Positions 1 through 11,483 of a stretch of DNA of 33,286 nt are shown piece after piece (position 1 is the stretch's first letter; every line of letters begins with the position of its first letter). The DNA lies in assembly GCA_933822405.4 (NCBI GenBank), contig CAKOGP040001035.1, forward strand, positions 1 through 33,286. The letters are read 5' to 3'. The notes beneath the pieces were generated by a model, which worked only from the letters and a program-made list of their open reading frames with translations, made no database searches and was not told where the DNA came from. The translations under genes were made by a program, and so were the position numbers. The stretch comes from Cylindrotheca closterium. Its lineage: Eukaryota > Bacillariophyta > Bacillariophyceae > Bacillariales > Bacillariaceae.

Positions 1-1156
1 GACCTTTCCAAATTGCTTTCAATGATGCCGACGGGAAAGAGACCTTGACGAACCAACGAGACCCCACCAACTCAAGTAAACGATCTATGATTCTACGAAA
101 GATCTACCCTTGCGTCTATTTGGCCTGCATATCCGCGAAGTTTTTGAACGATATTTTGTCATTCTGTTGTTGCCAAAACAATGTTCAGATGTCAACGAGT
201 CAAATGCTCTACGTTGCAAAGTCACCGACCTGTTATTCTACGAATGAGCTACGTTTGCGTCTTTCTTTCTGCGAAGTATTGACTGAGGTTCTGCCATTCT
301 ACGTTGGCAAGATAATTTTAGGAATGAAACGCATCAATCAACAAAATTCGTTACGTTACGGGTATGTATTCCTTTTCTACAAGCACAACCTCTTCTTCTT
401 TGAGCTCTCTCGATGTGTCATTGCCACCAACGAAAGCACTCCTATAACAGAAAGAGGCGTAATAAATTTCTCTTTCAACAGTCTTGGACGAATGCAGCGT
501 GGCTCCGTTGCATCAAAGATCATAAGTAGACACCATGCTCGCGAATCCTACATTTGAATAGATTGGCATTTTAATAAGACTATAAACATACAATTATTCT
601 CATTATCCCAATATTCTTATGACAGACTGATTTGACAGGGGAAGAGTGGTTACCAGGTACCGGTAGTGCTAGTCTCAACCGTTCGTCACAAGTCGTAGCC
701 GAGAAGAAGCCATTCTTCCAAGCGCCAAGTTGGGCAAAATTGGTGCCGTCTTTGGGAACTCTAATAAAAGGACCTCTTGAGAAAAGGTGCCAATGAAACG
801 GACCTCTTGGGAGAAGGTGTCAAAGCCAATGCAAATAGAAAGGATTTCATTGGCTAGGTGTAATAGAATTCTGCTTACGTATGCGCTGGTTTTGTTCCGA
901 CTTGCAACATATATCAATTCCCTACGACTCACAATTTTTCACTCCTTTGCGCAGTCTTTGTGACTCCTTTCCTCACGGGACTACATTTCTGGCGGCAAAA
1001 TGAGCCAGCAAGCCTCAAATTCAATCCGGTAGGTCCATGTGTAACACTTTGCGTTCTTTTTTCCGGACTTGTGTCTCACTTCTTTTTGAATTTTCCGTTA
1101 ATTGTCCGCGTGGCGGAAGAAGGCCAGACGGTTCGGGTGACTCCTAAAAGACCTTC
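1..1156. other. Intergenic or decayed sequence, no supported gene
   Basis: An open frame spans 45-557 on the + strand, but its composition is unremarkable and no domain is recognisable. A short minus-strand frame at 675-932 owes its repeated Gly-Thr-Phe-Ser-Gln-Glu-Val to a 30-bp tandem repeat. I see no gene that can be defended. A TACCGGTA site lies at 658-665. Confidence 0.4.
770..828. repeat. Two-copy tandem repeat, unit about 30 bp
   Basis: The motif GGACCTCTTG followed by a GAGAAGGTG-like stretch starts at 770 and again at 800, with a few substitutions between units. It is short and probably slippage-derived. Confidence 0.6.
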
Positions 1157-1792
1157 ATGGCTGATTCTACACCTGCACTCGAGGAATGCCTTGCCCGCTT
1201 TGACCACCTCCCACAAGTGGGAAATCCACCAACATACAAAGAGGTCAACACATTGGATATTGCAAATCGACGCAACACAGCCCAATTCCCCTCACCAAAC
1301 GGAGGAGGCCAACTGTGTCATGTGGGCCTGACAATGACTGCACCAGGCGATGCCCTCATTTCCCCCTCCGTCGCATGGGTCAATCCGTCCAATTTTGTAG
1401 ATAGGCATCTCATTGTTACTGGGGATGTGTTGAAGGCCGACATGCTAATCAGTTTCTTCAAACAAGTTGACATGGAATTTTTGAGATGTCGAGACGAGAA
1501 CGGAAAGAGAACATAATCCAAGGAAAAGATTAGGGAAATTCTGCAACAGCTGCATGGTCAAGTCACGTTTGTCCCTGCAGATTTCCATTTCAGCCTACAC
1601 ATGCTGGAATGCTTGTTTAAGGGATTCTATGGGAGCTGGCTTCAATGTTTCCAAGTGGCTTTGGAGTTAAAAAGTATCATACCGGACCCCAAAGAGCGCT
1701 ACCAGAGATCAAAATACTTCCCCTCTCTCATTGGATGGGAATTGGAAAGAGCGCTCTGGAAGCAATGGATAATAGAGAAGTTTCCATATTGA
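1157..1792 (+). pseudogene. Degenerate retroelement Gag-like fragment
   Basis: One reading frame runs from ATG 1157 to a TAA at 1514-1516 and continues in the same frame to a second stop at 1792, so it is interrupted. The first 75 or so residues (NPPTYKEVNTLDIANRRNTA, then a Gly-Gly-Gly stretch and a TMTAPGDALISPS-like segment) recall the N-terminus of Gag polyproteins of diatom LTR retrotransposons. That resemblance is from memory of the family and was not tested by alignment. The second part (about 1400-1792) is not recognised and may be unrelated sequence joined to it. No pol domain follows on this strand. Confidence 0.4.
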
Positions 1793-2821
1793 GATGACAC
1801 AAAACCAAGTGCTGTGGCAATGGCACGTGACTTCATCAAATATAAGCAAGATATCATTGCAGAAGGGACCGATCCAATTGTGAGAACCTCGGTTGTTTTC
1901 CTACAGTTGTGAAAAGAGTTTGAATTGTGTCTGAAATCAACATGCGCTGGTGACTAATGTACATGGCTCTTAACGTGCTATCGTTGTGCTCCTGGCTCTC
2001 ATCGTAGAGAGAGCGTACTAGTGCGTTGATGTAGCTACTGTTGGTCATGATAGACGGTGATTGATATTGCTGTTGGGGTGTATTTACGGGTTCTGAAGCA
2101 GCTGTGAGTAGATGGTGAAAGATTGATCTTGGGCTGAATATTCGGCGATGACCGTTGGCCTTTGATCGCTCTAATACATCTGCTCAGGACTCGGCAGTCC
2201 AGTCAGTCACCTCTTCTTCTATTTAGGCAACTCTGTTGTATCGTCTCATCTTGGTCTGTTTTCACCTCCCTCTTCTTGATGAATGGCTGCTGGCACCGAA
2301 CAAGGTAGCCAAAGAAAAATTGCCATCTAACCCTCAATTGCAACTTGGGCTGCAGGATTCTCTCCAATGTCCAGGTTGCTGGCGAGCGGCTTCAAGTGTC
2401 TGACAGTTGCGTCCAGGTCCAAAGTTTGACAAGGTGCTTCGCGGTACGACGGTCAGAGCGGCAGGATCAGTCCTCATCTTAGTCGTTGTACACACATATT
2501 CTGGGGGGGTATGGGGGTTGCTATATCGGGTCCTTAGTCTTTGGGGCTTTGTGTTCCTGCTACTCTGCCAGTCATGACTTGTACTGCATGCTGCGACCTG
2601 GAGTAGTTTGTCAATGGCGGCTTTTTGTTGGGTCACCTGGTACTATGGTCTGCTGCGACAGATCGTCGTAACTTTTGGGTCTGGGGCTTGGGTCCACTTG
2701 TTCGGGGCTATCTAGGGGCTATTGTGGGTCATATTTGGGTCAGCGTTGGGTTTTTTGAGGTGTATACTGTCTGTAGGCTTGGTTTGTTTTGGGTCTATTC
2801 TTTTGTTCTTGTTAGCTGTGT
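1793..2821. other. Tail of the Ty3/gypsy-type element and unassigned DNA
   Basis: On the minus strand, short disconnected frames follow the end of the Pol relic and look like its decayed 3' part. A minus frame at 1854-2048 starts with ATG and has no recognisable domain. I searched for the element's long terminal repeats here and near 8950-9300 and found no convincing matching pair. Confidence 0.35.
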
Positions 2822-5800
2822 TTATCGTTTGTGTTGCGCTCGTTTGTGTGCTCTACCTGGTGGTGTTGACTTGGGCGTGATGTTGGCCACTTTTAGTTTC
2901 ATCTGTGGTGCCGCCTCTCTCACTTTTTCCCACACCACATCCGGTATTTTGTAGTCTCGTTCAAAATCAAACGGTCCGTACACGCCATCTTCAACGATGT
3001 TGACCTCTTTCTGGTACCAGGCGTATTTGTGCGGGCTCTTGTTTAGCACCTGGTCTACTTTGCTGGGTCTAATGGGTACTGTTGGGCCGTATGTTGTCTC
3101 GTCGGCAAATTCTTTGATTAGGGGCCAAAAGGGGCTGGTCATTGGGGCGCCCTGCTTTGTAGCGGTGGGTTTTGGTATGTACCACTTGCAGTGATACTGT
3201 CCGTTTGTTCTTGCTAGTTTCTCGTTGGTCTCCTCCATGTCGATTTGTATCACGTACCAGTTGTTCCACCCTGATGTGTTGTCTTGATGGGCTAAGACAT
3301 ATAATTTGTCCTTGGATTGTGTGGTTTGTTCGTATACGCTCTGTAGATTGAGTTCTTCTGTGATGGTTTTGGTTGGCGCCTTGTGTATCTGTTGGTGGTA
3401 CGTCTCGGTTAATTGGCCGAGGCTGTGTGCGTTGGATAGCGTCCAGTATGGATGGTGTAGGGGTGTCGTCTTCTTCTTTGTCTGATGAATCTTCCGTTGG
3501 CGCAACCTCTTCATCCCAAAGGTCTTTGATTGGCTCAAATGCGTTTTCTGCGTCTGTCGGTGTTGTCGCGTATTTCCCAAAATCAACCAGTCCTAGATTC
3601 ATTTCCAAGGGGCTGTGTGCTAGCGGGCTCCTTGTGTTTGCTAGTCTTGTATCTGGTGTGTCCACTCCCACTCGTTTGTGAAGTATTATTGTTGATGGGA
3701 TCTTGTGCATTCTGAATGCTGATTCTTTGATTGGGGTCGATCCTCGCTTCTGTAGCATGGTGCTTGTTCCTGGGATCTTTTGTAGTCTGTACAAGTCGTC
3801 TGACGCTTTCTCGATGACTCTGTAGGGTCCTTTTGTTCTTAGCACCAGTTTTGCTGGTATTCCTGCAGAGGCGTTTGATTGTACTTGTTTCCGAACCATA
3901 ACAAGGTCTCCAATTTCAAATTTCCGTCGCATTCTGGTTTGATTCTTGAGCATTCTGTGGTGTTCCCTTTGTTCCTCATTGAGAAGTTTAAGCAGTTCCT
4001 TTTGTCTCCAGAAGAGTGGGAACATTGTCTCAATGTGCTCTAGTGTGTTCTGTCCTGGCGTTTGCTGGTGTCGTGTCCTGTTTTTCTGACGTGCCTCCGA
4101 TATTGACAATGCCGCCGCTGAGTTGTCTAGTGGAAATTTGAAGTGTCGTGCCACTGCGGCGAATGCTCGTTGGATATCCGTGCCATCTACTGGGGCTGCA
4201 TTCCATGCATATGTTCCAAACATGGTGTTCATTGCCCATTCTTTGTAAGTGTTCATGTCAGCTGCTCCGATTTGTTGCACCTTGTTGAGTTATTTGTGGA
4301 ATCTTTCACAGAGTATTCCGTCGTGGTTTTCCGGACTGACCGTGTGGTATGCGATTCCAATCGTGTCGCATAGGGCGGTAAATTGATCTTTGTTTTCGCT
4401 GCCTTCGTCGATGAGGATCAATCGTGGCAGGCCTCGGACCGTGAAGAATTGCGAGAATGCTATTCTGGCCATGTTCCCTGAGTCCATGGAGCTGATGAAA
4501 GCGACCGTGGCACAACCTGTCATGTTGCAAACGTAAGTGACTACTCCTTTGTTTGTAAGTGTCTTCCTCAAAGTTGTGGGCAGTTTGGTAGCGTTCTTTG
4601 TTGATCCTGGCGACCAAACGTCCATGCAACATAAGTCAAATGGTTCTTCGATTGGGGTCCGTTGTAGAATCTTTTGGTTTTTGTGGCTCGGCGCGTTGGC
4701 TGCATTGCAATGTCCGTATCCTAGGACTGCTTCTCTGATATCCTTTGCCATCCCGGGCCACCAAAACCTTGTGGCTATCCTGTAATACGTCTTGTGGAAC
4801 CCTACGTGTCCTGCCATTGGTGATATGTGGTATGCTGCTATGATTGTGGCTCTCAATCTTGGTGGGACGACCGCTCGTCGTAGTTGACGCATTGGCGCCG
4901 ACTTCGGCGACTTCGGTTCTTCGAATTGGTATAGGATGCCGTTTTCAATCTCTAGCTTATCTCTGTTGAGTTCTGAGGCATACGTTGGGTTTGTGAGCTT
5001 TGATCTGTCTACCTTTTTGTTGTTGCGGATTGCCTTGATGATGTGGCTGATGTCCAGGTCTCCGTTGCATTTCTCTTGCCAATCGTCTCCGGTTGGGATC
5101 GGTAGCGTTGTGAATGGGTGGATGGATCTGCTGACTATTGCTGTTAGGTGTTTCTTCGCATGTTTTGGTCTTGAGTACATTGTCAAGAATTTGTGTTCTA
5201 TTTTGTCCAATAGGTGTTGTCGCTGGATGTTTTTGCACATGCTGTAAGTGAACACTTGCTGCCACACCTGCTGTGGTGCCATGCTCTTCGTTGTCTCTTT
5301 TGTCTCTCTGCAACTGAGTTTCTCCTCAAACAACAGTTTTCTGCTTTCCTCTTTTGTGAAACCGAACAGGCTGAGGGCTTCCCAGGGTCTGATCGTTCGG
5401 ACCGGTGATGCTACCTCCGCGTCGTTGGTTGCAATTGCTATCGTGCCTTGTGCTGAGATCATGGGTGTTGTGTGGAAGCTGGTGGAGATTTTGGTGGTAT
5501 CATAGATCTCATGTTCTTGTGTGTGTCCTTGTGAGTTGACCGTGTGGACTCTGTTTTGTCCTAGCCTTGCCACGTTGAAATATCCTGTGTAGCTTTCGTT
5601 TGGTGCGTCCATAGCGTTTTCTATCGTTCCTGGCTGTGCGTATGGATCTTCCTCAACTAAACTTCTGCTCCATGCCTCCGTCACTCTCCTCCCGGCTGTG
5701 AGTATTATGGTGTGTTTGGTGTCTATGTCTGCTTGTGCTGTGCTGCCTCTGGCTGTGCGTGTCGCGGTTTGTAGGTCGGTTCTGTCTCTGGTCGTTTTAT

Positions 5801-7788
5801 GTATTGTTCCCATTTGTCGATGATCTTGCCGGGTGGCTTTCCTGTCCACATGAGTATGCATTGTGTTGCTCCCTGTGTCGTTGCTTTTCTGATGATGGTG
5901 CGAAGGGCCTCTGAGGTTGTTGAGTTGTATTTTTCCATGTTGGTGACAATCAACCATTCTACTGGCGGTTGTGCTGTGTTGTTGACTAGCCTTTTGGCAA
6001 ACGTTTCAATGTTTGGTATCTCGTGTTGTAGCTGCCAATATTCCTCCTTGCTGGTGCTGGCTGTTAGCATGATGGTTCCTCCCAATAGTTTGAAGCTGTC
6101 TGCAATAGTGTCTAGGGATCGTCCAATGATCCATGTTGCTCTTGCTGTGTCGCATATTTGCGCTAGTTCTGTTTGTGTTGTAATCCGGTCGCCTTTCACA
6201 GGGGGTAGTAGGTGCTGTCTGGGCCATGGCGGTGCTTTGTCTTCTCTGAGTTTCCATGCCACCGCAATGATCGGGTTGTCTGTGTGGGCTTCTTCCGTAT
6301 TTCTCCATGTGCTCAGTATGCCCTCGTATCTTGACAAAAGGTCGCATTCCGTGAGCATCTTTGCTGGTCGGTGAACTATGGTGAAGACGGATGCCAATAG
6401 CTCTAGCTTCCATTGTTGCAGTGTGTGTGTGATGTCGTATTCGCCTTCAAAGAACTTGGTTAGTCCGCTGCAGTCCGTGATCCATGTAAATTCTTTTCCG
6501 ATGAGCCATTGTCTGAACTTTTTCATCGCCCATCGGCCTGTTGCTGCTTCTCCGACAAAGGAATGGTAGTCGCGCTCTTTGCCCTTGCATATTCTCGATA
6601 TGAATGCTATGGGTCTGAGTCTGAGTTTTGACATTGATTTGTCAAACTTGCATTTTCCTCCTTCGATTCCTCTGCTTCTTCTGTCGTGTCCGCTTGTAGG
6701 AGGACCGCTCCCATGGCGTTGCTTGACCAGTCCGTTTTCAAGTAGAATCGTCTCTTTGGATTGGGTCTCTTCAATATGGGTCCTGTGACAATAACTTGCT
6801 TGAGTTCGTCCAGCGTTTTGTCGTCCTGCGGCTCCCAGTGTGCTTTCACTTGTTCTGCTTCCTCTTCTTTGGTGCATTCTCCGGGCTTTGGTTTGTCCAT
6901 CACCATATTCCTCCATCGTTGGATCTTTTCCTCTAGATGTGGTATCCACTGGGAGTACCATCCAAATAGTCCGTTGATCATCTGGATGTCCGAGTATAAT
7001 GCTGGTGGGCAAAGCTTTTTGATCGTCGAGTACTTGGATTGTGCCGGGGTGTTTCCATTGGGCAGTAGGTCACGTCCCACAAATTCTGCCCGTGCTGGTA
7101 GGAACCTCGTTTTTCTTAGGTTGACGGTCACTCGGTATTGTTGGAGGATTTCAAGTGTGGCTACAAAGTATGCGATCAGTGATAAGATGGTGGTGTCGAA
7201 AAGCATGATGTCGTCAACGATTACTGATGCGTTTGGGTCTGTTTCTAATAGAGCAATTGCCACTTTTGCTTCGATGTCCTTGACGGCGCTTTCGCCCAGG
7301 ATCAGCGTGATGGCCGCTCTGTGCTTGTTGATGATGTCCAGTAGTTTTTGTAGTGCTGCTTTTGGGTCTCATTTGTACAACTCGTGCCATTCCTTCTTGA
7401 ATTGAATGGTTACACAGACAAAGAATGCATGGGCGCTTAGTATCCCCATTGGCATCACTAGGAAGTGCTTCTTGCCGTCTGGTACAAAGAACGTCGTTTT
7501 CTCTTTTGATGAGGCAGCCATCTTGATCTGCCAGTAGCCTGCGTCCAAATCCATTGTGATAAAAAACTTTGCATCTCCAACTGTATCCACTGCTCTGTTG
7601 TATAAAAGTATTTTACAAACCATCAATCCTTGCCCAAACGTAGAACCAAATCGATGGTTAGGACCACCTGATATTGTTGTAGGGTCTGCTGGCTGATTGT
7701 AGTCTTTGATTTGACATGGATCTTGAGCCACGGCCATGCACCTGATTTGCTTGAAGTCAAACATTTGGCAAAAAAAGGAATCAGACAA
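2822..7788 (-). pseudogene. pol: Ty3/gypsy-type Pol relic (RT, RNase H, integrase, C-terminal region)
   Basis: The domain order RT, RNase H, integrase is that of Ty3/gypsy elements. The RT shows ITMDLDAGYWQI and VMPMG motifs (about 7560-7430) and a VDD catalytic box at about 7215. RNase H lies near 6660-6350 (WITDCSGLTKFFEG; DLLSRY). The integrase has an H2C2 zinc motif (about 4830-4680; HISPMAGHVGFHK, then GHCNAAN) and a catalytic core with MDVW, IDEGSE and CERFHK. A GDLVMVRK/GPYRVIE segment follows, as in the C-terminal region of gypsy integrases. The frame is broken by TGA at 7369-7371 and TAA at 4290-4292, and it shifts near 6640, 5740 and 3400. This copy cannot encode a full polyprotein. 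Confidence 0.85.
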
Positions 7789-7985
7789 TATCTCGATGAG
7801 AGCCTTTGTTGATTGTAATTTTTAAACAATTGGGATACTCGCATCTATTTGACTTTCAACTGGGAAAAGACCTCATTGTATGACAGGCTTTGAATGGGTA
7901 ACAAGAGCTCCAGCAAAATATGATGCTTGATTCTCATTTTGGTGATTTTGGAAATTCGTGGATAGGGTGAAGTGCAATCTGGGAA

Positions 7986-8122
7986 ATGATCCGTCGAGTA
8001 CCTGACTCTACAGGATGGTATGGCCAGAGATGATACGCAAATGATCTGTAAATGATCCGTCAAACTCACATACATGAAAATGTTCCCAAATGATCCGTCA
8101 GATGATCCGTCATACGGATCAT
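7986..8122. repeat. ATGATCCGTCA short-repeat cluster with a terminal hairpin
   Basis: ATGATC(C/T)GT occurs at 7986, 8041, 8052, 8090 and 8102, irregularly spaced. The last copy is followed after 3 nt by its inverted complement ACGGATCAT (8114-8122), which makes a perfect 9-bp hairpin. The cluster sits between the Gag-like and Pol relics. Confidence 0.75.
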
Positions 8123-8219
8123 TCATATATATTATACATTATTGAATATTTTTACTATATGGTTTTGCACTTTGTCTTATGCTTAGTCTTGGAGTCTTGG
8201 CGAGTGTCATACATTTGGG

Positions 8220-8950
8220 CTATGGATTCCACCAGTGTGACCTAGCCGTGAAAAATGATTGCCTTACCTGTGTGCATCTCAAGAATCCTTGGAGTCTCTG
8301 AATCTCATCAAAATAAGGGACAGCAAGTTGATTGAAAAATATCTGCGCTTGATGCTCAGGAACAAATTGCTTGCCTTTATCAGTGAGGAGAGTTGTGGTG
8401 AAAACTTGATACATGAACGCCTGCTCACGGTCAAAGAGGTCCTTTTCATCAACAGTTTGTGGGTGGTACTTGTGATGAAGGACATTCTGCAGACGCTAAG
8501 TGCAACAGATGGCTGCAAGATTACAATTGCAGTTTTCCCATTGCTTGTCATTGCTAAAAGTAGGGAAAGACGACAGGTCTTGTCTGATGCTTCTATCAAA
8601 TTCATCAGCAGGGGTACGCCAACTGGGTTTCTGGATAATAGGTTGTGGAATAGTTCTATTACCAAAATTAAGAACTCTCCAAATGCTCTATAGTCAAGTA
8701 CACTTCCATAGTCAATATCCATGCAGTTGTCAGGGTTGAAAGGATTGTTATGGTCATGTTTGTGGTAGTACACATATCCTTGGATGACCTTGTTGAGACT
8801 GCGGATGGACAGTGGTACCAACGCAAGTTGGTCATCTTGTAAGTCACCTTCATCATCAGGTGTTTGACTTCTTGGATAAACAAGAGAGTCCATCGCCACA
8901 TCCGTCATAGCCATGAGGTCAATGAAGCAGGTAATGTTAGCATGCGTCAA
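8220..8950 (-). pseudogene. gag: Diatom retroelement Gag-like relic, frameshifted
   Basis: The minus frame from 8950 reads FIDLMAMTDVAMDSLVYPRS, then VPLSIRSLNKVIQGYVYYH. This pattern of a small domain followed by a basic/aromatic segment is common in Gag-like proteins of diatom retroelements. The homology then continues in another frame (SSFPTFSNDKQWENCN, then DREQAFMYQVFTTTLLTDKG, about 8580-8340), with at least one in-frame stop near 8500. A frameshift therefore lies near 8600. Identification rests on recalled family patterns, not an alignment. Confidence 0.55.
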
Positions 8951-9333
8951 TGCTTAAACAAGATGGGCAGCTGGCCCACACGGGATGGGCGGCTGGCCCA
9001 CAACACCAGTTGCCCAGTGGGCCAATGACCCACAAGCCAGTCAAGCCGCCTGGTCATCTGTTCTTGTTCTGCAGAAAAGATAAAAGGGAACTTCTTTAGT
9101 ATTTTGGCGTGCGAGTGATTGTTGTTCTTTTTTCATTTGGCATCAGAAATCACGCTTCGCACGCTACTTCTGACATCCCATGGCCAATGGCTTTGCTGTG
9201 ACAAGCCGACTATGACAACTAAATAAAAAGAAAATTTCGTGATTCAATTGGTAAATGCGTGTGATTTGACTAAATGGACTACAGTTCTCGGCGTTCCAGT
9301 ACATTCCGGTACATAGTAGTACATACAGTACAA
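8951..9333. other. Spacer between Gag-like relic and NTPase copy 1
   Basis: No gene is seen. It contains a 22-bp tandem duplication (GATGGGCAGCTGGCCCACA at 8962 and a one-base variant at 8984). Near 9290-9333 there are several GTAC-containing words up to the left edge of the NTPase duplication. Confidence 0.5.
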
Positions 9334-11064
9334 TGAGACCTACACTAGAAAGTTATGGGTATGTCCCAAGTATCTGCTAGCTGTTTATTCGTCCAACAAC
9401 TATGGTGCACTTTTGCTCAGAAGTCTTCTTACAGACTTCCAGACGTGCTGTATCCACTTTTGAACTGCTCATGAAGATTTTGCAAGAGTTCTGATTCTTC
9501 TTTTCCAGGCGAATAACGAAGTGCAGATCTAGTATTGAGCTCTTCCGTGTTGTCATCCATACAATAAGCACGGACAAAAGAGTGGGAAGCAAATACTTCA
9601 GAAGTGCCAAACATAATCTTGCTAGTCAATGTGCAAAATGTATCACAGAATCCTGCAAATGCATCTTTTGCAGGAATGCGAAGTACTCTGCTAAACACCT
9701 TCTTCTTTGCCAGCTCCCTGACTGCAGAATGACCTAGGGTAAGGTCGTTGTCATCGGAGACAGCGGTAGACCCGAACACAACCAGCAAACACAATGCTCC
9801 AGGGAAGAATTCAAAAACTTCCTTGTCATTGCTTTCTTTGATTCTCTTGAATCTCTCTGCCATCCGCTGGCACTCCCATCTTGCATCTGCAGGAGAATAG
9901 AATGCATGCGACTTGATGGAGATCACCATAGGCGCAAAGTAATGTTTCCGTTGTCCTGACAGCTTGATGGGAATGACAAGGTCAACAATAGGACAACCAG
10001 GGAATACGTAGAAAGCTGTCCCGCTTGCGTACATGTATGATAGAAAATCCTGCAAACAAAATCCTTCCCAGTCCGCTTCACAAGCACGCAAATAGTTTTG
10101 ACAAACTTGAATAAAGCTGATGCTAGCCTCTACTTCAACTTCGTAAGCTTCAGCCATTGTTTCGTCCACTTTCTCAGCAGTCATTTTCTGTCTTGAGCCC
10201 TGTGATTTGGCAGCAAGGAGACGTTTGCTCTTCCGCTTTGGCAAAATGTCAACATTGGAACGATGCCCTTGTCTTCTCTCAAGCCCACCAGTTGTTAGCT
10301 GCTCTATCCAATCTTCAAGAGATACAGAAAATGTAGTGTGATTGTGATTGTCCCGTCGCCGAAGCACATCGGCACAAACAAGAAAGTACAGCGCAACCAT
10401 GATTTCACCAAAGTCCCCCTTTTCAGGTCGACAGAGCCCTTGCGAAAAAATCTCCTTCATCTTCCGCAGCCACCAACTACTGGGCCTGCCTTTGATGTCA
10501 CCCAATGCCCATTCTGGGTCCATCAGTTGCATGGCCAGACGACCACAAACAGGATCTGGCATGTAGCATATTATTGCATCTGTTGAAGTCGCATGAGTCA
10601 GGTTGGCATAACCGTAGCCTACCATGTCCGAAGCCACAGGAAAAGAAGTTTGGCCCATTTGCACCCTGGTACCCAAAATACTGAGACATGCTTTGAGTGA
10701 CTCCTTCCCAACAATCCAGTGATTCCCAAGACCATACAGTAGCATCCGACGGACTATTGATCCTTCATTTCTTGCTAGATCTCCATTTTCCTCCATGAGC
10801 TCAAAAAGCGGTCGTCCATGGCGGATCGCATGACGATACTCTGTCGTATGCTTAGAAACAAAGGAATATGATATTTTCATTATTGTGCTGATTGGATGCT
10901 TCAGCTACTAGGTTGTCGTAGAAAGAATTCAGGTATTCAAGAACTGCCGTAGCAGCATCCAAGGCTGTTTTTTCCTTCATAAATGCTTTGAGATTTAGCC
11001 TGTGAGAGAAAACGTCGCCCTTTGTTGTCAGCGCATAAGAATCTTTCAGTGTCCATGGCAAAAC
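9334..11064 (-). repeat. Segmental duplication, copy 1 (NTPase-like gene region)
   Basis: This segment matches 16320-18394 in the same orientation. The coordinate offset is exactly 6986 from 9334 to 10854, so there are no net indels there. It jumps to 7330 afterwards because 344 bp present in copy 2 (17841-18184) are missing here between 10854 and 10855. Only scattered substitutions separate the copies, so the duplication is fairly recent. Confidence 0.9.
9429..11064 (-). pseudogene. Truncated P-loop NTPase/nuclease-like gene, copy 1
   Basis: This is the broken paralogue of the gene at 16415-19144. It begins in the middle of the NTPase region (VLPWTLKDSYALTTKGDVFS) and so lacks the Walker A loop. 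A 344-bp deletion between 10854 and 10855 removes the Asp-Glu of Walker B and the following region and shifts the frame: the upstream frame stops right after IFLCF, and the downstream frame (483 codons open to 9429) resumes at KHTTEYRHAIRHG. The C-terminal nuclease-like part is open and nearly identical to copy 2. A shortened product could start at ATG 10880, but it would lack the whole ATPase core. A pseudogene is the simplest reading. Confidence 0.8.
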
Positions 11065-11088
11065 AAAAAAGGTGTCCGATCCTGCGTA

Positions 11089-11151
11089 GTTTTGACCAAA
11101 AGACATTGGTAACGGTCAGACATGAAACAAGACGCTTGACACTAGTGAACT
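11089..11151 (+). repeat. 63-bp block shared with 15199-15261
   Basis: The block begins GTTTTGACCAAAAGACATTG and ends CTTGACACTAGTGAACT in both places, with about nine substitutions between them. It lies next to an LTR fragment in both cases (100 bp away here, one base away at 15197). Homology stops abruptly at both ends. Confidence 0.85.
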
Positions 11152-11250
11152 TTGCTGCAAAAGCTGCAAACCAGCTGTTGAAAAACTGATTGAAAAACAG
11201 ATTGAAAAAAAAGTGTTTTTCAAGCAAAGGCGTCCATCCTGCATGGTTTT

Positions 11251-11437
11251 TGTTAAAGATGTATTTTGAGATATTTGGAGATTGGAGAATGCGGAGCAGA
11301 AACACGAAACGAGGCATTAGACAATGGGTCATCTTGTGTAAGATTGAACAGTGCCTGACAATAATGTGAGAAGTATTGACAAGATCAAAGCAAGATCAAT
11401 ACATAAGGAGAAGTGAGTTGAATGTAGTCATGGCAAG
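11251..11437 (+). mobile_element. Truncated copia-type LTR fragment, inverted relative to Gag
   Basis: Reading on the + strand, this 187-bp stretch starts TGTTAAAGATG and matches the reverse complement of 14146-14332, with a few substitutions, up to CATGGCAAG. The match then ends sharply. It is the U3 side of the LTR. Its orientation is opposite to the two other LTR copies and to the Gag gene beside it, so it cannot be that element's own 3' LTR in place. Confidence 0.85.
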
Positions 11438-11443
11438 TATAAG

Positions 11444-11483
11444 GTATTACGGAATCGAACCGCTGCGCCTACCAGGCTACCTT
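11444..11483 (-). other. tRNA-like pol III box remnant
   Basis: On the minus strand TAGCCTGGTAGG (A-box-like) is followed after six bases by GGTTCGATTCC (perfect B-box consensus). A real tRNA needs about 30 or more bases between these boxes, including an anticodon arm, which is missing. It could be a deleted tRNA gene or a tRNA-derived retroelement part. It is not a functional tRNA. Confidence 0.4.

Larger units (their letters stand above)
2822..8950 (-). mobile_element. Decayed Ty3/gypsy-type LTR retrotransposon (extent approximate)
   Basis: The Gag-like relic (8220-8950) and the Pol relic (2822-7788) lie in the same direction in the expected order and are treated here as one element. About 430 bp of non-coding repeat sequence separates them, so either an insertion or a Gag/Pol spacer decay must be assumed. 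LTRs were not identified; the limits given are those of recognisable coding sequence. The two relics could instead come from different insertions. Confidence 0.5.

Noticed and set aside
45..557. 170-codon + strand open frame
   Set aside because: It lacks any recognisable domain and lies in repeat-rich DNA; length is compatible with chance.
2822..7405. Many + strand frames opposite the Pol relic (for example 5799-6374 and 6761-7405)
   Set aside because: They are antisense shadows of a retroelement coding strand with clear RT, RNase H and integrase motifs.
7986..8122. Possible CRISPR-like array
   Set aside because: Repeat words are about 11 bp and irregularly spaced, and the host is eukaryotic.
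1793..9333. LTR pair for the Ty3/gypsy-type element
   Set aside because: I compared the flanks at about 1850-2640 and 8950-9330 by eye and found no matching direct repeat.
11444..11483. tRNA gene on the minus strand
   Set aside because: A and B boxes are six bases apart, leaving no room for an anticodon arm.
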